Program-made: the position numbers and the translations under genes
Notes under the pieces: generated by a model
Database searches by the model: none
What the model was told of the DNA's origin: nothing
What the model saw: the letters and a program-made list of their open reading frames with translations, nothing else
From: Chitinophagaceae bacterium
Lineage (GTDB): Bacteria > Bacteroidota > Bacteroidia > Chitinophagales > UBA10324
Reading direction: 5' to 3'
NCBI GenBank assembly: GCA_016717285.1
Contig: JADKFU010000001.1
Span: 372,001 to 436,000 of the forward strand
Length of the DNA stretch: 64,000 bases
In this document: piece after piece, positions 1 to 8,707 of the stretch
How positions within the stretch are numbered: position 1 is the stretch's first letter
Layout: each line of letters begins with the position of its first letter

Positions 1-54
1 GGCAAATCCGAGTTTACACTTAAACCATCCCCAAAATAGAAATGCTGCAAGCTA

Positions 55-414
55 TTACTGAAGGTTTTCAAGCTCGGATCTTATTTTTTTGGGTAAGCTT
101 GCTACTACGAGTTCATAAGAGTGATTAATCATTTTTGCAATTTCATTTTGTGGAATACTTCCATCATCCTCCACGCTGTTCCAGTGTTTTTTATTCATGT
201 GAAAGGCCGGATAGACAGTGTCGAATTTTTCTCTTAATTCAATCGCCAGCTCAGGGTCGCATTTGACATTTATACGAACAGGAAGATATTCCAGGCTGGT
301 GAGCAAAAACATTTTGTTCATTACTTTGAATACAAGTGTATCCTTATCGAAAGGAAATTCTTCCGTTACTCCCTTTTTGTTCAAACAAAAATCGCGGATG
401 AATTCGTGTGTCAT
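55..414 (-). CDS. MmcQ/YjbR-like DNA-binding family protein
   Basis: A 119-residue protein that matches the small MmcQ/YjbR (CyaY-fold) family over its whole length. It opens with an acidic helix (residues 1-20), then shows the family's FPFDKDTLVFKV stretch near residue 20, the VRINVKCDPELA segment near residue 47, and the family-typical YPAFHMNKKHWNSV near residue 68. Family members are about 110-125 residues, so it is complete. Proteins of this family are often annotated as DNA-binding, but no precise function is established. It starts at an ATG and stands alone, with about 140 bases separating it from the next gene on the same strand. No signal peptide or membrane segment is seen. Confidence 0.85.
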   Translation of the reverse strand: MTHEFIRDFCLNKKGVTEEFPFDKDTLVFKVMNKMFLLTSLEYLPVRINVKCDPELAIELREKFDTVYPAFHMNKKHWNSVEDDGSIPQNEIAKMINHSYELVVASLPKKIRSELENLQ

Positions 415-554
415 GATTAAACTGAAGTAGAAAAGTTTGAATGAAGTAGTGAGGTCTTACACTTTGAATTGACACTGACTTTTGACTGGGGTTACAACAA
501 CAATGAAATTATCTGAAAGGTAGACTGCCCATGTTTACTTAACAAAGCAGCAGT

Positions 555-875
555 TTATTCTTCAAACAGCAATTGATTTAAAGCTTCCTGCAATTCCTGA
601 TAAGTTTTTTGTTCTTTACCCAACGAGCGTTTCAATCCTTCTTTATAAGTTTCTTCCGCCTTTTCTTTTTTGTTCAGCTTTTCATAGAGTTTGCCCAGAT
701 GATAATAGGTGCCACAATAATCCGGATCATCGGCTAAAATTTCTTTGAAATAAGAGAGTGTTTTTTCATCATCACCTAATTTGGCGTATTCCAACGCCAG
801 TGCAAATTTTACAAAACTGTCTTTAGGGTTACCGGACAAAAAAATCAGTAACTGTTCCATTCTGGAGTTATTCAT
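555..875 (-). CDS. Small tetratricopeptide-repeat protein
   Basis: A 106-residue helical protein made almost entirely of tetratricopeptide repeats. Residues 17-50 and 51-85 carry the alternating helix pattern, with signatures such as FALALEYAKLGDDEKTLSYF and YHLGKLYEKLNKKEKAEETY. TPR proteins are protein-protein interaction scaffolds, and the partner cannot be told from the sequence. It has no signal peptide, so it is probably cytoplasmic. It is divergent from etfB, and the two share the 92-base region 876-967. Confidence 0.8.
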   Translation of the reverse strand: MNNSRMEQLLIFLSGNPKDSFVKFALALEYAKLGDDEKTLSYFKEILADDPDYCGTYYHLGKLYEKLNKKEKAEETYKEGLKRSLGKEQKTYQELQEALNQLLFEE

Positions 876-900
876 TGCTTATCAGGAAAAAGTTTTTGGC

Positions 901-908
901 TACCTTTG
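901..908 (+). promoter_or_regulatory. Bacteroidota -7 promoter element (TACCTTTG) for etfBA
   Basis: TACCTTTG matches the Bacteroidota -7 consensus TAnnTTTG. It lies about 60 bases before the chosen etfB start. A TTG at 875-877 could be the -33 element, but its spacing of 23 is longer than the usual 19-21. Confidence 0.5.
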
Positions 909-967
909 CAGCTCTTTCAATGATGCGTAAACCCGCTTTTATTGACTTAACCAACACGAAGATAGAC

Positions 968-1708
968 ATGAAGATTCTAGTTTGCATCAGTAAGACTCCT
1001 GACACTACCACAAAAATTACGTTCACCGATAATAACACGAAATTTAACAGTGACAAGGTGCAGTTTATCATCAATCCTTATGATGAATGGTATGCTTTGG
1101 TTCGCGCCATTGAAATAAAAGAACAATCCGGAGCAACAGTAACTGTAATAAATGTGGGCGGTGCCGACTGTGATGCCATCATTCGTAAAGCGCTTGCTAT
1201 TGGCGGAGATGACGCGGTAAGAGTTGATGTTGAGCCTGAAGACGCCTTTTTTGTAGCGGATCAGATTGCGCAATATGCGAAGACTGAAAATTATGACATC
1301 ATTCTATCGGGAAAAGAAACATTGGATTATAATGGATCGCAAGTAGGTGGTATGGTAGCGGGCTTACTGGACGTTCCATTTATTTCAATGGCTTCTAAAT
1401 TAGATATGGCCGGAAATGTTGCCACTGTTGAGCGGGATATTTCAGGAGGTAAAGAAATAATCAATGTTCAGACTCCATTTGTAATCAGTGCTGCGAAAGG
1501 AATGGCAGAAGCAAGAATTCCCAACATGCGCGGAATTATGGCGGCAAGAACAAAACCTATTAAAGTCCTCGAGCCCTTTGCTTCGGAAAAATTTACTTCC
1601 GTAAAGCATTACGACATGCCAAAAGAAAAGGCAGGACCGAAAATGATTTCTGCCGATCATCCCGAAGAATTAGTGGCACTGCTTCACAATGAAGCGAAAG
1701 TGATTTGA
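968..1708 (+). CDS. etfB: Electron transfer flavoprotein subunit beta
   Basis: The 246-residue beta subunit of the soluble electron transfer flavoprotein heterodimer, which collects electrons from acyl-CoA and other dehydrogenases for the quinone pool. The N-terminus MKILVCISKTPDTT and the central GKETLDYNGSQVGGMVAGLL (nucleotide-contacting segment) are family-typical, and the length matches EtfB. The open frame extends upstream to a TTG at 875. The ATG at 968 is preferred because homologues begin MKILVC and because a promoter element lies at 901-908, inside the extension. etfA follows after 28 bases, so the two are surely co-transcribed. Confidence 0.95.
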   Translation: MKILVCISKTPDTTTKITFTDNNTKFNSDKVQFIINPYDEWYALVRAIEIKEQSGATVTVINVGGADCDAIIRKALAIGGDDAVRVDVEPEDAFFVADQIAQYAKTENYDIILSGKETLDYNGSQVGGMVAGLLDVPFISMASKLDMAGNVATVERDISGGKEIINVQTPFVISAAKGMAEARIPNMRGIMAARTKPIKVLEPFASEKFTSVKHYDMPKEKAGPKMISADHPEELVALLHNEAKVI

Positions 1709-1736
1709 ATTTCTTTAACGCTGTAATCCAATAATA

Positions 1737-2714
1737 ATGAGTGTACTTGTTTTTGTAGAAGCATCAGAAGGAAAATTTAAGAAGCCTGCATATGAAGCCG
1801 CAACCTATGGGGCGAAAGTAAGTGCCATGCTTGGTGTTGAAGCACATGCACTGTGTATAGATGAAGCGGATGAGGCGGAGTTGAAAACGCTCGGCGACTA
1901 TGGAATTAAAAAAGTCTGGTTTGTTAAAGATGCAAGGCTTAAAAATTTTGATCCGCTTGTTTTTGCTAAAGTAATTACCCAGGCTGAAGCTCAGATAAAT
2001 GCTGACGTGCTGGTGCTGATTCAAAATTATAATGGCAAAGCTATTGCGCCGGTATTATCCGCAAAACTTCGTGCAGGCCTCGTTTCAGGCGCGATTGATT
2101 TACCTCTTAAGGATGGAAATTCATTTTTAGTCAGGAAGAATGTATTCTCAGGAAAGGCTTTTGCGACTTATGAAATGCATTCTGCACAGAAGATTATTTC
2201 ATTGATTGCTAATTCTGTAGCTCCTGAAAAAACAGAAAATTCCGCTGTATTAACGGAATTCAAACCTGAACTGATGGACGCAGATTTTAAAATAACTGTT
2301 AAGGAAGTAGTAAAAGCATCAGGCACCATTTCGCTCTCGGATGCTGAAATTGTGGTATCAGGCGGCCGCGGATTGAAGGGTCCGGAGCACTGGGGCATGG
2401 TGGAAGAGATGGCAGGTATTCTGGGTGCTGCCACTGCCTGTTCAAGGCCTGTTGCCGATATTCACTGGCGTCCGCATACGGAACATGTAGGGCAAACCGG
2501 AATCGCAATCCGGCCTAATTTGTATATTGCAATTGGAATTTCAGGCGCTATTCAGCACTTGGCCGGAGTAAACGGAAGCAAAGTGATGGTAGTAATTAAC
2601 AAAGATCCGGAAGCGCCATTTTTTAAAGCCGCGGATTATGGAATAATCGGTGATGCCTTTGAAGTAGTTCCAAAACTGAATGAAGCATTGCGAAAGTTTA
2701 AAGCAGGAAATTAG
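1737..2714 (+). CDS. etfA: Electron transfer flavoprotein subunit alpha
   Basis: The 325-residue alpha subunit, which binds most of the FAD. Residues 1-190 form the N-terminal domain. The C-terminal FAD domain starts near residue 205 and carries the hallmark VVSGGRGLKGPEHW, then RPVADIHWRPHTEHVGQTG, IAIGISGAIQHLAG and INKDPEAPFFKAADYGI. All these FAD-contacting motifs are intact. It follows etfB directly and precedes the DUF151-type nuclease gene by 22 bases, so the three genes probably form one transcript. Confidence 0.96.
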   Translation: MSVLVFVEASEGKFKKPAYEAATYGAKVSAMLGVEAHALCIDEADEAELKTLGDYGIKKVWFVKDARLKNFDPLVFAKVITQAEAQINADVLVLIQNYNGKAIAPVLSAKLRAGLVSGAIDLPLKDGNSFLVRKNVFSGKAFATYEMHSAQKIISLIANSVAPEKTENSAVLTEFKPELMDADFKITVKEVVKASGTISLSDAEIVVSGGRGLKGPEHWGMVEEMAGILGAATACSRPVADIHWRPHTEHVGQTGIAIRPNLYIAIGISGAIQHLAGVNGSKVMVVINKDPEAPFFKAADYGIIGDAFEVVPKLNEALRKFKAGN

Positions 2715-2736
2715 TTTTTTTAACCATCGGAGGAGC

Positions 2737-3351
2737 ATGAAGAAAATAGAATTGGAAATCGTTGCCTTATCACATAGCATCACGCAATCGCATTCGTATG
2801 CTGTTGTGCTGGGAGAGGTGAGCGGAATCCGGAGGTTGCCGATTGTGATCGGTGGCTTTGAAGCACAGGCCATTGCAGTTGCATTGGAAAAAATGAATCC
2901 GACACGTCCGCTGACACATGATCTCATGCGCAGCATTTGCCAATCGTTCAATATTGAAGTGAAAGAAGTGATCATCAATAATCTGCTGGATGGAATTTTC
3001 TATTCACAGTTGGTTTGCAAACGTGGCAATGAGTTGATTGAAGTGGATTCACGAACGTCAGATGCATTGGCGCTGGCGGTAAGATTTGATTGTCCTATTT
3101 ATACCTATGAATTTATTCTTGATTCTGCAGGCTTGATATTGGAAGAACCTGTAAAAGAAGAAAAACTGGAAGTGAAAGAGCGCAAATCGGAAAAAAAATC
3201 AGGAACAACAACAGCGGTAAAATCTATGGACCTTGCCCGTCAATCATTGCCTGAATTGAATTTATTACTGCAAACTTTATTGGAAAAGGAAGACTATGAA
3301 CAGGCGATCATGGTAAGAGATGAAATATCGAGAAGGAAGAAGCAGTCGTAG
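2737..3351 (+). CDS. Bifunctional nuclease (DUF151) family protein with UVR motif
   Basis: A 204-residue protein. Residues 1-135 match the DUF151/BFN family, showing GEVSGIRRLPIVIGGFEAQA, LEKMNPTRPLTHDLM and a DSRTSDALALAVR motif typical of the family. After a charged linker (135-165) there is a C-terminal UvrB/UvrC-type motif (LLLQTLLEKEDYEQAIMVRD). The DUF151 plus UVR arrangement is common in Bacteroidota. Members are reported to have RNase and DNase activity in plants, and the bacterial role is unclear. The open frame begins at 2680 inside etfA. The ATG at 2737 is chosen because a clear GGAGGAGC ribosome-binding site lies just before it and homologues begin MKKIELEI. Confidence 0.9.
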   Translation: MKKIELEIVALSHSITQSHSYAVVLGEVSGIRRLPIVIGGFEAQAIAVALEKMNPTRPLTHDLMRSICQSFNIEVKEVIINNLLDGIFYSQLVCKRGNELIEVDSRTSDALALAVRFDCPIYTYEFILDSAGLILEEPVKEEKLEVKERKSEKKSGTTTAVKSMDLARQSLPELNLLLQTLLEKEDYEQAIMVRDEISRRKKQS

Positions 3352-3417
3352 ATTCTTACTTCAAATTTTATTTTATTTAAAGAGACATGGTTGAAGTACT
3401 ATCCAATAGACGGAGTA

Positions 3418-3855
3418 TCATTCGATAAATCTTTTTTTCAATTTCGGTGCAGGAACCATACAAGTAGGCTCCTTCCCAAAAATCCGATACCGATATTTTG
3501 CGATCAGATTATAGATTCCGTCTCTTAAAAATTTCGGGACAATAATAAATCCATAGAAAAGACTCCATCCTCCTGCAAGTTGCTTTGCAATTCTTAAAGC
3601 GGCAGTTGACTGCGTATAGATCTTTCCCTCTTCAATCAAAATAACGGTGTTCATTTTTTCAGATGAATACTCAAAACCATCTAATAATTTCGTGGCAGCT
3701 TCTGATTGCAAAGTGCCAAAAATAAAACGCTCAGTCTTATCCCTTTTTATTACAAACTGCACGAAGCCATTGCAAAGGTTGCAAACGCCGTCAAACAGAA
3801 TGATGGAGGAAGGAGATGGATTCACTTCAGATGAATTATTTACTGTAAATGCCAA
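3418..3855 (-). CDS. DCC-family thiol-disulfide oxidoreductase (DUF393)
   Basis: A 145-residue protein of the DUF393/DCC family. The defining FDGVCNLCNGFVQFVIKRD segment near residue 21 carries the D-x-x-C-x-x-C redox motif. The rest (FGTLQSEAATKLL, LRIAKQLAGGWSLFYGFI, and RYRIFGKEP before the C-terminus) fits full-length members. These proteins resemble thioredoxins and are thought to work in thiol-disulfide exchange, though substrates are mostly unknown. No ATG is available in frame before the conserved part, so the start appears to be TTG, with an in-frame stop a few codons upstream. Confidence 0.88.
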   Translation of the reverse strand: MAFTVNNSSEVNPSPSSIILFDGVCNLCNGFVQFVIKRDKTERFIFGTLQSEAATKLLDGFEYSSEKMNTVILIEEGKIYTQSTAALRIAKQLAGGWSLFYGFIIVPKFLRDGIYNLIAKYRYRIFGKEPTCMVPAPKLKKRFIE

Positions 3856-3949
3856 TGTATGATTTCAAGTTCATGATCCGGGGCACATTCGCAAGGTCAT
3901 ATTTCAATTTCATCAGATTAATTATCATCTTTCCGACAAATCACTGTTG

Positions 3950-5248
3950 ATGGAAATTGTAAGAGGACTTATAGGGCTTGCTTCACTCCTTATTATCTGT
4001 GTTATTTTCAGTAACAACCGAAGAGCAATTGACTGGAAATTGGTAGGTGCTGGATTGGTATTACAACTTTTATTCGCGATAGGAATTTTGCATGTTCCTT
4101 TCTTTCGCGACATTTTCCAATACATATCACAAGGCTTTGTCACTCTTATAAATTTATCACATAAAGGAACAGAATTTCTTTTTGGCAATCTTGCTGATCA
4201 GACGCAGTCGTGGGCGTATGTATTTGCAGTGCAGGTGCTTCCGAACATTGTCTTTTTTGCGGCGCTCTCGGCATTGCTGTATTATCTAGGCATTCTGCAG
4301 ATTATAGTTTTTGGATTTGCATGGGTGATGAGCAAAACAATGAAGCAGATTTCCGGAGCAGAAAGCATGTCCACTGCGGCCAATATCTTCCTTGGACAAA
4401 CGGAAGCACCGCTCATGGTGAAGCCTTACCTGGCCGGCATGACGAAAAGTGAAATACTCTGTATAATGATTGGCGGCATGGCCAATACAGCGGGCAGTGT
4501 GCTGGCAGCATATGTAAGTTTTTTGGGTGGCGCAGACAGAACACAACAGGAGTTTTATGCTTTGCATATGTTATCGCAGTCCATCATGTCGGCGCCGGCG
4601 GCAATAGTTTGCGCTAAAATTTTATTTCCGCAAACAGAGATGGATAAAGTGGCGAAAGACTTACAGGTGCCGAAAGAAAAAATCGGAAGTAACGTGCTGG
4701 ATGCCATTGCCAATGGAACTACAGATGGACTGAAGCTTGCATTGAATGTAGCAGGCATGCTGGTAGTATTTATTGCATTGATGGCAGTACTTAATTATCT
4801 CCTGCATTTATTTGGCGGCATCGGAGGATTGAATAATCAAATAGTTTCACTTACAGGTAACCGATATGATGGACTTTCCCTGCAGTTCTTGTTCGGATAT
4901 CTTTTTGCTCCACTGGCCTGGCTGATGGGTGTTTCCTCTCATGACATGCTTGCGATTGGCCAACTTCTAGGCGAAAAAACGGTGATTAATGAATTTGTCG
5001 CCTACATTTCCATGGGTAATCTGATGAAGGAAGGATTGCTTACTGATCCAAGATCCATCGTGATTGCAACTTATGCGCTCTGTGGGTTTGCTAATTTTTC
5101 TTCTATTGGCATACAGATAGGAGGCATTGGTGCACTGGCGCCCAATCAACGACAGAACTTATCATCGTTGGGGTTAAAATCTTTGATCGGTGGCACCATT
5201 GCATGTTTCATGACGGCAGTAATTGCCGGAATGTTGTACAGCGGTTGA
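3950..5248 (+). CDS. Concentrative nucleoside transporter (NupC/CNT family)
   Basis: A 432-residue inner-membrane protein with 9-10 hydrophobic segments. It matches the CNT family: N-terminal domain (IDWKLVGAGLVLQLLFAIGI), gate domain (VMSKTMKQISGAESMSTAANIFLGQTEAP, written here as its key parts MKQISGAES and IFLGQTEAP), and C-terminal CNT domain with LFAPLAWLMGV, GQLLGEKTVINEFVAY and CGFANFSSIGIQIGG. It imports nucleosides driven by a Na+ or H+ gradient. The start is the ATG at 3950, directly after a TTG that extends the frame by one codon. It stands alone on the plus strand. The next gene, terC, has its own promoter element. Confidence 0.93.
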   Translation: MEIVRGLIGLASLLIICVIFSNNRRAIDWKLVGAGLVLQLLFAIGILHVPFFRDIFQYISQGFVTLINLSHKGTEFLFGNLADQTQSWAYVFAVQVLPNIVFFAALSALLYYLGILQIIVFGFAWVMSKTMKQISGAESMSTAANIFLGQTEAPLMVKPYLAGMTKSEILCIMIGGMANTAGSVLAAYVSFLGGADRTQQEFYALHMLSQSIMSAPAAIVCAKILFPQTEMDKVAKDLQVPKEKIGSNVLDAIANGTTDGLKLALNVAGMLVVFIALMAVLNYLLHLFGGIGGLNNQIVSLTGNRYDGLSLQFLFGYLFAPLAWLMGVSSHDMLAIGQLLGEKTVINEFVAYISMGNLMKEGLLTDPRSIVIATYALCGFANFSSIGIQIGGIGALAPNQRQNLSSLGLKSLIGGTIACFMTAVIAGMLYSG

Positions 5249-5280
5249 AATTTTTAAACCAATGGAAACAAATCCATTTC

Positions 5281-5288
5281 TATTTTTG
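5281..5288 (+). promoter_or_regulatory. Bacteroidota -7 promoter element (TATTTTTG) for the TerC gene
   Basis: TATTTTTG fits TAnnTTTG and ends 23 bases before the TerC start codon. No convincing -33 TTTG is seen at the proper distance. Confidence 0.4.
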
Positions 5289-5311
5289 CAGACTAAATTT
5301 TTGTAACCACT

Positions 5312-6034
5312 ATGTTTGATTTCCTCATGACTGCTGACGGCTGGGTAAGTTTGCTTACGCTGGTTTTTATGGAAATTATTTTGGGCATTGATAACATCAT
5401 TTTTATATCGCTCATTGCCGACCGGTTACCCAAACATCAACAGCAACGAGGCCGGGCCATTGGGCTTTCACTTGCTTTAATTGTAAGAATATTGTTGCTT
5501 TTTTCAATTTCATGGTTAACACATCTTACTGAGCCGGTAGCCACTTTTGGCGCATTCGCACTCAGTGCGCGGGATATTATATTGATTGCAGGAGGATTAT
5601 TTCTGCTTTATAAAACCACCAGAGAAATTCATGAAAAAATTGAACACGTTGATGAACAGGAGAAGAATTTAAAAGGCAAGAACACTTTTGGGTCAGTGAT
5701 TATCCAGATCATCATTATTGATGTCGTTTTCTCTGTTGATTCGATATTAACTGCGGTTGGCCTGGTGGATCATGTTTCCATCATGGTGATTGCAGTGATA
5801 GCAGCGATGGGCTTTATGCTCGTGTTTTCCAAGTGGGTGAGTGAGTTCATAAATAAACATCCAACAATAAAAATGCTCGCACTCTCTTTTCTGCTCATGA
5901 TCGGTATATTGCTGGTGGCAGATGGCTTACATTATCATATTGAAAAACAATATCTCTATTTTGCGATGGCCTTTTCTTTCCTGGTAGAGTTTCTCAATAT
6001 GAGGGTGCGGAAGAAGAAAAGTCCGAAGATGTGA
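5312..6034 (+). CDS. TerC family integral membrane protein
   Basis: A 240-residue protein with about seven membrane segments. It carries both acidic TerC signatures: MEIILGIDNIIFISLIADRL near residue 20 and IIDVVFSVDSILTAVGLVD near residue 140. The aspartates in these helices are typical of the family, which is linked to tellurium resistance and, in recent work, to metal ion (manganese) export near the secretion machinery. The C-terminus is basic (RVRKKKS). It has the usual length for the short TerC class without CBS domains. It is monocistronic here. Confidence 0.93.
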   Translation: MFDFLMTADGWVSLLTLVFMEIILGIDNIIFISLIADRLPKHQQQRGRAIGLSLALIVRILLLFSISWLTHLTEPVATFGAFALSARDIILIAGGLFLLYKTTREIHEKIEHVDEQEKNLKGKNTFGSVIIQIIIIDVVFSVDSILTAVGLVDHVSIMVIAVIAAMGFMLVFSKWVSEFINKHPTIKMLALSFLLMIGILLVADGLHYHIEKQYLYFAMAFSFLVEFLNMRVRKKKSPKM

Positions 6035-6035
6035 G

Positions 6036-6100
6036 TGGCGAGTAGTGATTAGTGGGAAAAGTCGTTAGTCGTTAGTCCTGAGTCGATAGTAAAAAGTGAT
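6036..6100. repeat. Dispersed low-complexity repeat (AGTCGTTAGTC words)
   Basis: Iterated words such as gtcgttagtcgttagtc, gagtagtgattagt and gagtcgatagt. Similar blocks lie at about 27481-27545, 29164-29215, 30669-30720 and 57718-57752, always between genes. It encodes nothing. Confidence 0.6.
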
Positions 6101-6216
6101 TGGTCATTCATGGCATCATCAAAACCATTTGCACATCCAGGCATCGTGCACATCGGCACATCAAATACTTCATACCTCATACTTCATACTTACTATTGGT
6201 CTTAGCCCAGGCAACG

Positions 6217-7302
6217 CTATACTTCCTCCAATACCAACTTACTCTTCACCTTCACCACCCAACCGAAAGGGTCGGGAACGCGACTGGTTTTTATGTCTTC
6301 GAGGTCTTGTTTTAATCTTGCTGAAAAAGTGGTTTCATCGATCGGTGGTAATTCCATCACAGCACCTTTGTAACCAATATGCGAAATGGCAGTAATGGAA
6401 GCTGCTGTCCCGGCTCCGAAAGCTTCCGTAAAAAGTCCTTTTTTGTGCGCATCCGAAAGTTCATCCAGCGAAATTTTGCGTTCCTCTACTTTTGTACCAT
6501 AACTTTTTAAAAGTTCTTTCACGCTGTCCCGGGTAACGCCATCTAAAATAGTTCCATCCAGGTTTGGCGTAATAGCCACACCATCCACAACAAAAAAAAC
6601 ATTCATGGTTCCAATCTCCTGCGCATATTTATGTTCTATACCATCCGTCCATAAGACCTGATCGAAACCTTGCTTTTGTGCTTCCTTGAGTGGCAACATG
6701 GTAGCACCATAATTTCCCGCTGCTTTAGCGAATCCAACGCCGCCTGCAAATGCTCTTACGTAATGATCTGAAGCAATTACTTTCACCGGTTTGGAATAAT
6801 AAGATCCAGCGGGAGAAGTGATGATAAGAAACTTGAAAAACTCAGTGGGCCGAATGCCGATAAAGCGGTCAGTGGCAAACATAAATGGCCGAACATATAA
6901 AGAACATCCTTGTTCTTCAGGGATCCATTCATGATCGAGACTGATCAGTTCATGTAATGCATCGTGCCAAAGTTCGCCGGGAATTTCAGCCATTCCCATA
7001 CGTGCGGCGGAAGCATTAAAACGTTTGTGATTTCTTTCAGGACGGAATAATTGGGGATTGCCATAAGTATCCTTATATGCTTTCATTCCTTCAAAAATAA
7101 TTTGACCATAATGCAAAGCAGATGATGCAGGGCTGAATGACAAATTTCCATAAGGAATAATTTTGCAGTCTGACCATCTTCCTTGCCTGCATTCAGCAAC
7201 AAACATGTGATCACCATATAACTTGCCAAATGCAAGCTCTTTGAAATTAACGGTTCCTAAACGGCTGGTTTCAGTCCGTTCAATGTGAAATGGATATTTC
7301 AT
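6217..7302 (-). CDS. ilvE: Branched-chain amino acid aminotransferase
   Basis: A 361-residue class IV (fold type IV) aminotransferase that interconverts Leu, Ile and Val with their 2-oxo acids. It matches the long BCAT2/IlvE type. Seen are YGQIIFEGMKAYK, FRPERNHKRFNASAARM, the substrate-loop region YVRPFMFATD, the PLP lysine K193 within GVGFAKAAGNYGATMLPL, and the phosphate-binding TPNLDGTILDGVTRDSV. No ribosome-binding site is visible before the ATG, which is common in this phylum. It is flanked by convergent terC and divergent genes, so it is monocistronic. Confidence 0.95.
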   Translation of the reverse strand: MKYPFHIERTETSRLGTVNFKELAFGKLYGDHMFVAECRQGRWSDCKIIPYGNLSFSPASSALHYGQIIFEGMKAYKDTYGNPQLFRPERNHKRFNASAARMGMAEIPGELWHDALHELISLDHEWIPEEQGCSLYVRPFMFATDRFIGIRPTEFFKFLIITSPAGSYYSKPVKVIASDHYVRAFAGGVGFAKAAGNYGATMLPLKEAQKQGFDQVLWTDGIEHKYAQEIGTMNVFFVVDGVAITPNLDGTILDGVTRDSVKELLKSYGTKVEERKISLDELSDAHKKGLFTEAFGAGTAASITAISHIGYKGAVMELPPIDETTFSARLKQDLEDIKTSRVPDPFGWVVKVKSKLVLEEV

Positions 7303-7496
7303 AAAAGGAGGTTTAATGGCTCAATCCAGGCGGTAGCTAAAGTCGGATTGTGCCATAAAATTAAAAAATCCTTTTTTCGTAAAGAAACTATTCCGGGAAT
7401 GAATATTTTTAAGCGCGAAGAAGGAATCGCAGAGTTGGAAGGGTTTAGAAGGTTAAGTGAGCTTGAAATGTTTAGACACAGTATAAAATATTTGTC

Positions 7497-7985
7497 ATGC
7501 AGGAAACAATATCAACAGCGTCATTGAATCAACTATTCAGGAAACCAATTTATACACCGGCAGAAACTGTTTTGTTAACATTTAAAAACCTTGATCATAA
7601 AATTGTTGAATCGCCGCTGTTGTTGTTTCTCTTTAAAAATGCTTTTAATCAGGAGATTCCTGAATCTGATTTTGAATTGCTGAGAAAAATGGCAGCCTGG
7701 CTGGGCGTTGCGAGTGACAATGCTGCCTGCCATTTATATAGCGAGCACCCGCTTTCATTCCGTGATTTATCGGTTACTCAGGGCATTGTTAACATGATTT
7801 GTTGCGGAGTTACTCCCGCTGATCTTACATTGAATATTGATTATGAAGTTAATAAGGGTATCCGGTTTATGAATTGCAATCTGCTATTTACCGTATCTTT
7901 TGCTGAGGTACAAAAGAATGAAATACTGAAGAAAGATTTTTTTAATGAAGCGGGGAAATTATTTAATCATCTCAAAGCTAAATAA
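7497..7985 (+). CDS. Hypothetical protein upstream of rdgB
   Basis: A 162-residue protein I do not recognise. It is mixed alpha/beta with no signal peptide and no clear membrane helix. It contains a run of small residues with two adjacent cysteines (MICCGVTPADL near residue 99) and a charged C-terminus. Its stop codon overlaps the ATG of rdgB (TAATG), so the two genes are translationally coupled. This suggests a shared operon but not a function. The ATG at 7497 is the only sensible start. Confidence 0.6.
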   Translation: MQETISTASLNQLFRKPIYTPAETVLLTFKNLDHKIVESPLLLFLFKNAFNQEIPESDFELLRKMAAWLGVASDNAACHLYSEHPLSFRDLSVTQGIVNMICCGVTPADLTLNIDYEVNKGIRFMNCNLLFTVSFAEVQKNEILKKDFFNEAGKLFNHLKAK

Positions 7986-8590
7986 TGCACACGCTGATTT
8001 TCGCTACACAGAACCGGTTTAAACGTGATGAAGTGCAGGCAATGCTTGGCAATGATATCCATGTGCTTTCTCTCAGCGATCTTTATTATGAAGGAGAGCT
8101 ACCTGAAACACACGAAACATTGGAAGAGAATGCATTGGAAAAAGCACAGTTTATCAGCAATAAGTTTTCGATGGATTGTTTTTCTGAAGACACCGGATTG
8201 GAGATTGATGCATTGAATGGTGAGCCGGGTGTTTATTCAGCTCGCTATGCTGGTAATGGTAAAAGTGCCACTGATAATATTGAACGGGTACTTCGAAAGA
8301 TGAGCGGTGAAAAAAACCGCAAAGCAAAATTCAGAACCATAGTATGCCTTATTCTGAAAGATCAAATTCATTATTTTGAAGGAATAGTGAAAGGAATAAT
8401 TTCGGAAGATATAACAGGTAATTCCGGATTCGGATATGATCCGGTTTTTATTCCGGAAGGAAGTAACAAGACTTTCGCGACGATGAGTAAGGAAGAAAAG
8501 AATAGAACCAGCCATCGCCGCATTGCTGTTGAAAGGATGAAAGAATTTCTTAAAACCCATAATCATTCAGATTCACATCCGGGCCCGTAA
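7985..8590 (+). CDS. rdgB: Non-canonical purine NTP pyrophosphatase (RdgB/HAM1)
   Basis: A 201-residue HAM1/RdgB family enzyme that hydrolyses ITP, dITP and XTP to monophosphates, keeping deaminated purines out of nucleic acids. Visible are the N-terminal FATQNRFKRDEV (a variant of the usual T-x-N-x-x-K motif), the catalytic stretch FSEDTGLEIDALNGEPGVYS with its acidic residues, SARYAG, and the C-terminal GFGYDPVFIPEGSNKTFATM and K-x-x-x-SHR-type end (NRTSHRRIA). It overlaps the stop of the preceding unknown gene by one base and is probably co-transcribed with it. Confidence 0.95.
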   Translation: MHTLIFATQNRFKRDEVQAMLGNDIHVLSLSDLYYEGELPETHETLEENALEKAQFISNKFSMDCFSEDTGLEIDALNGEPGVYSARYAGNGKSATDNIERVLRKMSGEKNRKAKFRTIVCLILKDQIHYFEGIVKGIISEDITGNSGFGYDPVFIPEGSNKTFATMSKEEKNRTSHRRIAVERMKEFLKTHNHSDSHPGP

Positions 8591-8707
8591 GAAAGTCTTC
8601 GAAGATGATAATGGCTGTTTGAATTTGTGGCACTGTTTAAAGCTGACCAAATGATATTGTGCGAATGCAACTATTCTTTCTATTTTTAAGTCAATAAATT
8701 ACCATCC

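Noticed and set aside
7302..7330. Ribosome-binding site and ATG on the plus strand just before ilvE
   Set aside because: The plus-strand frame ends after six codons. The real gene is on the minus strand.
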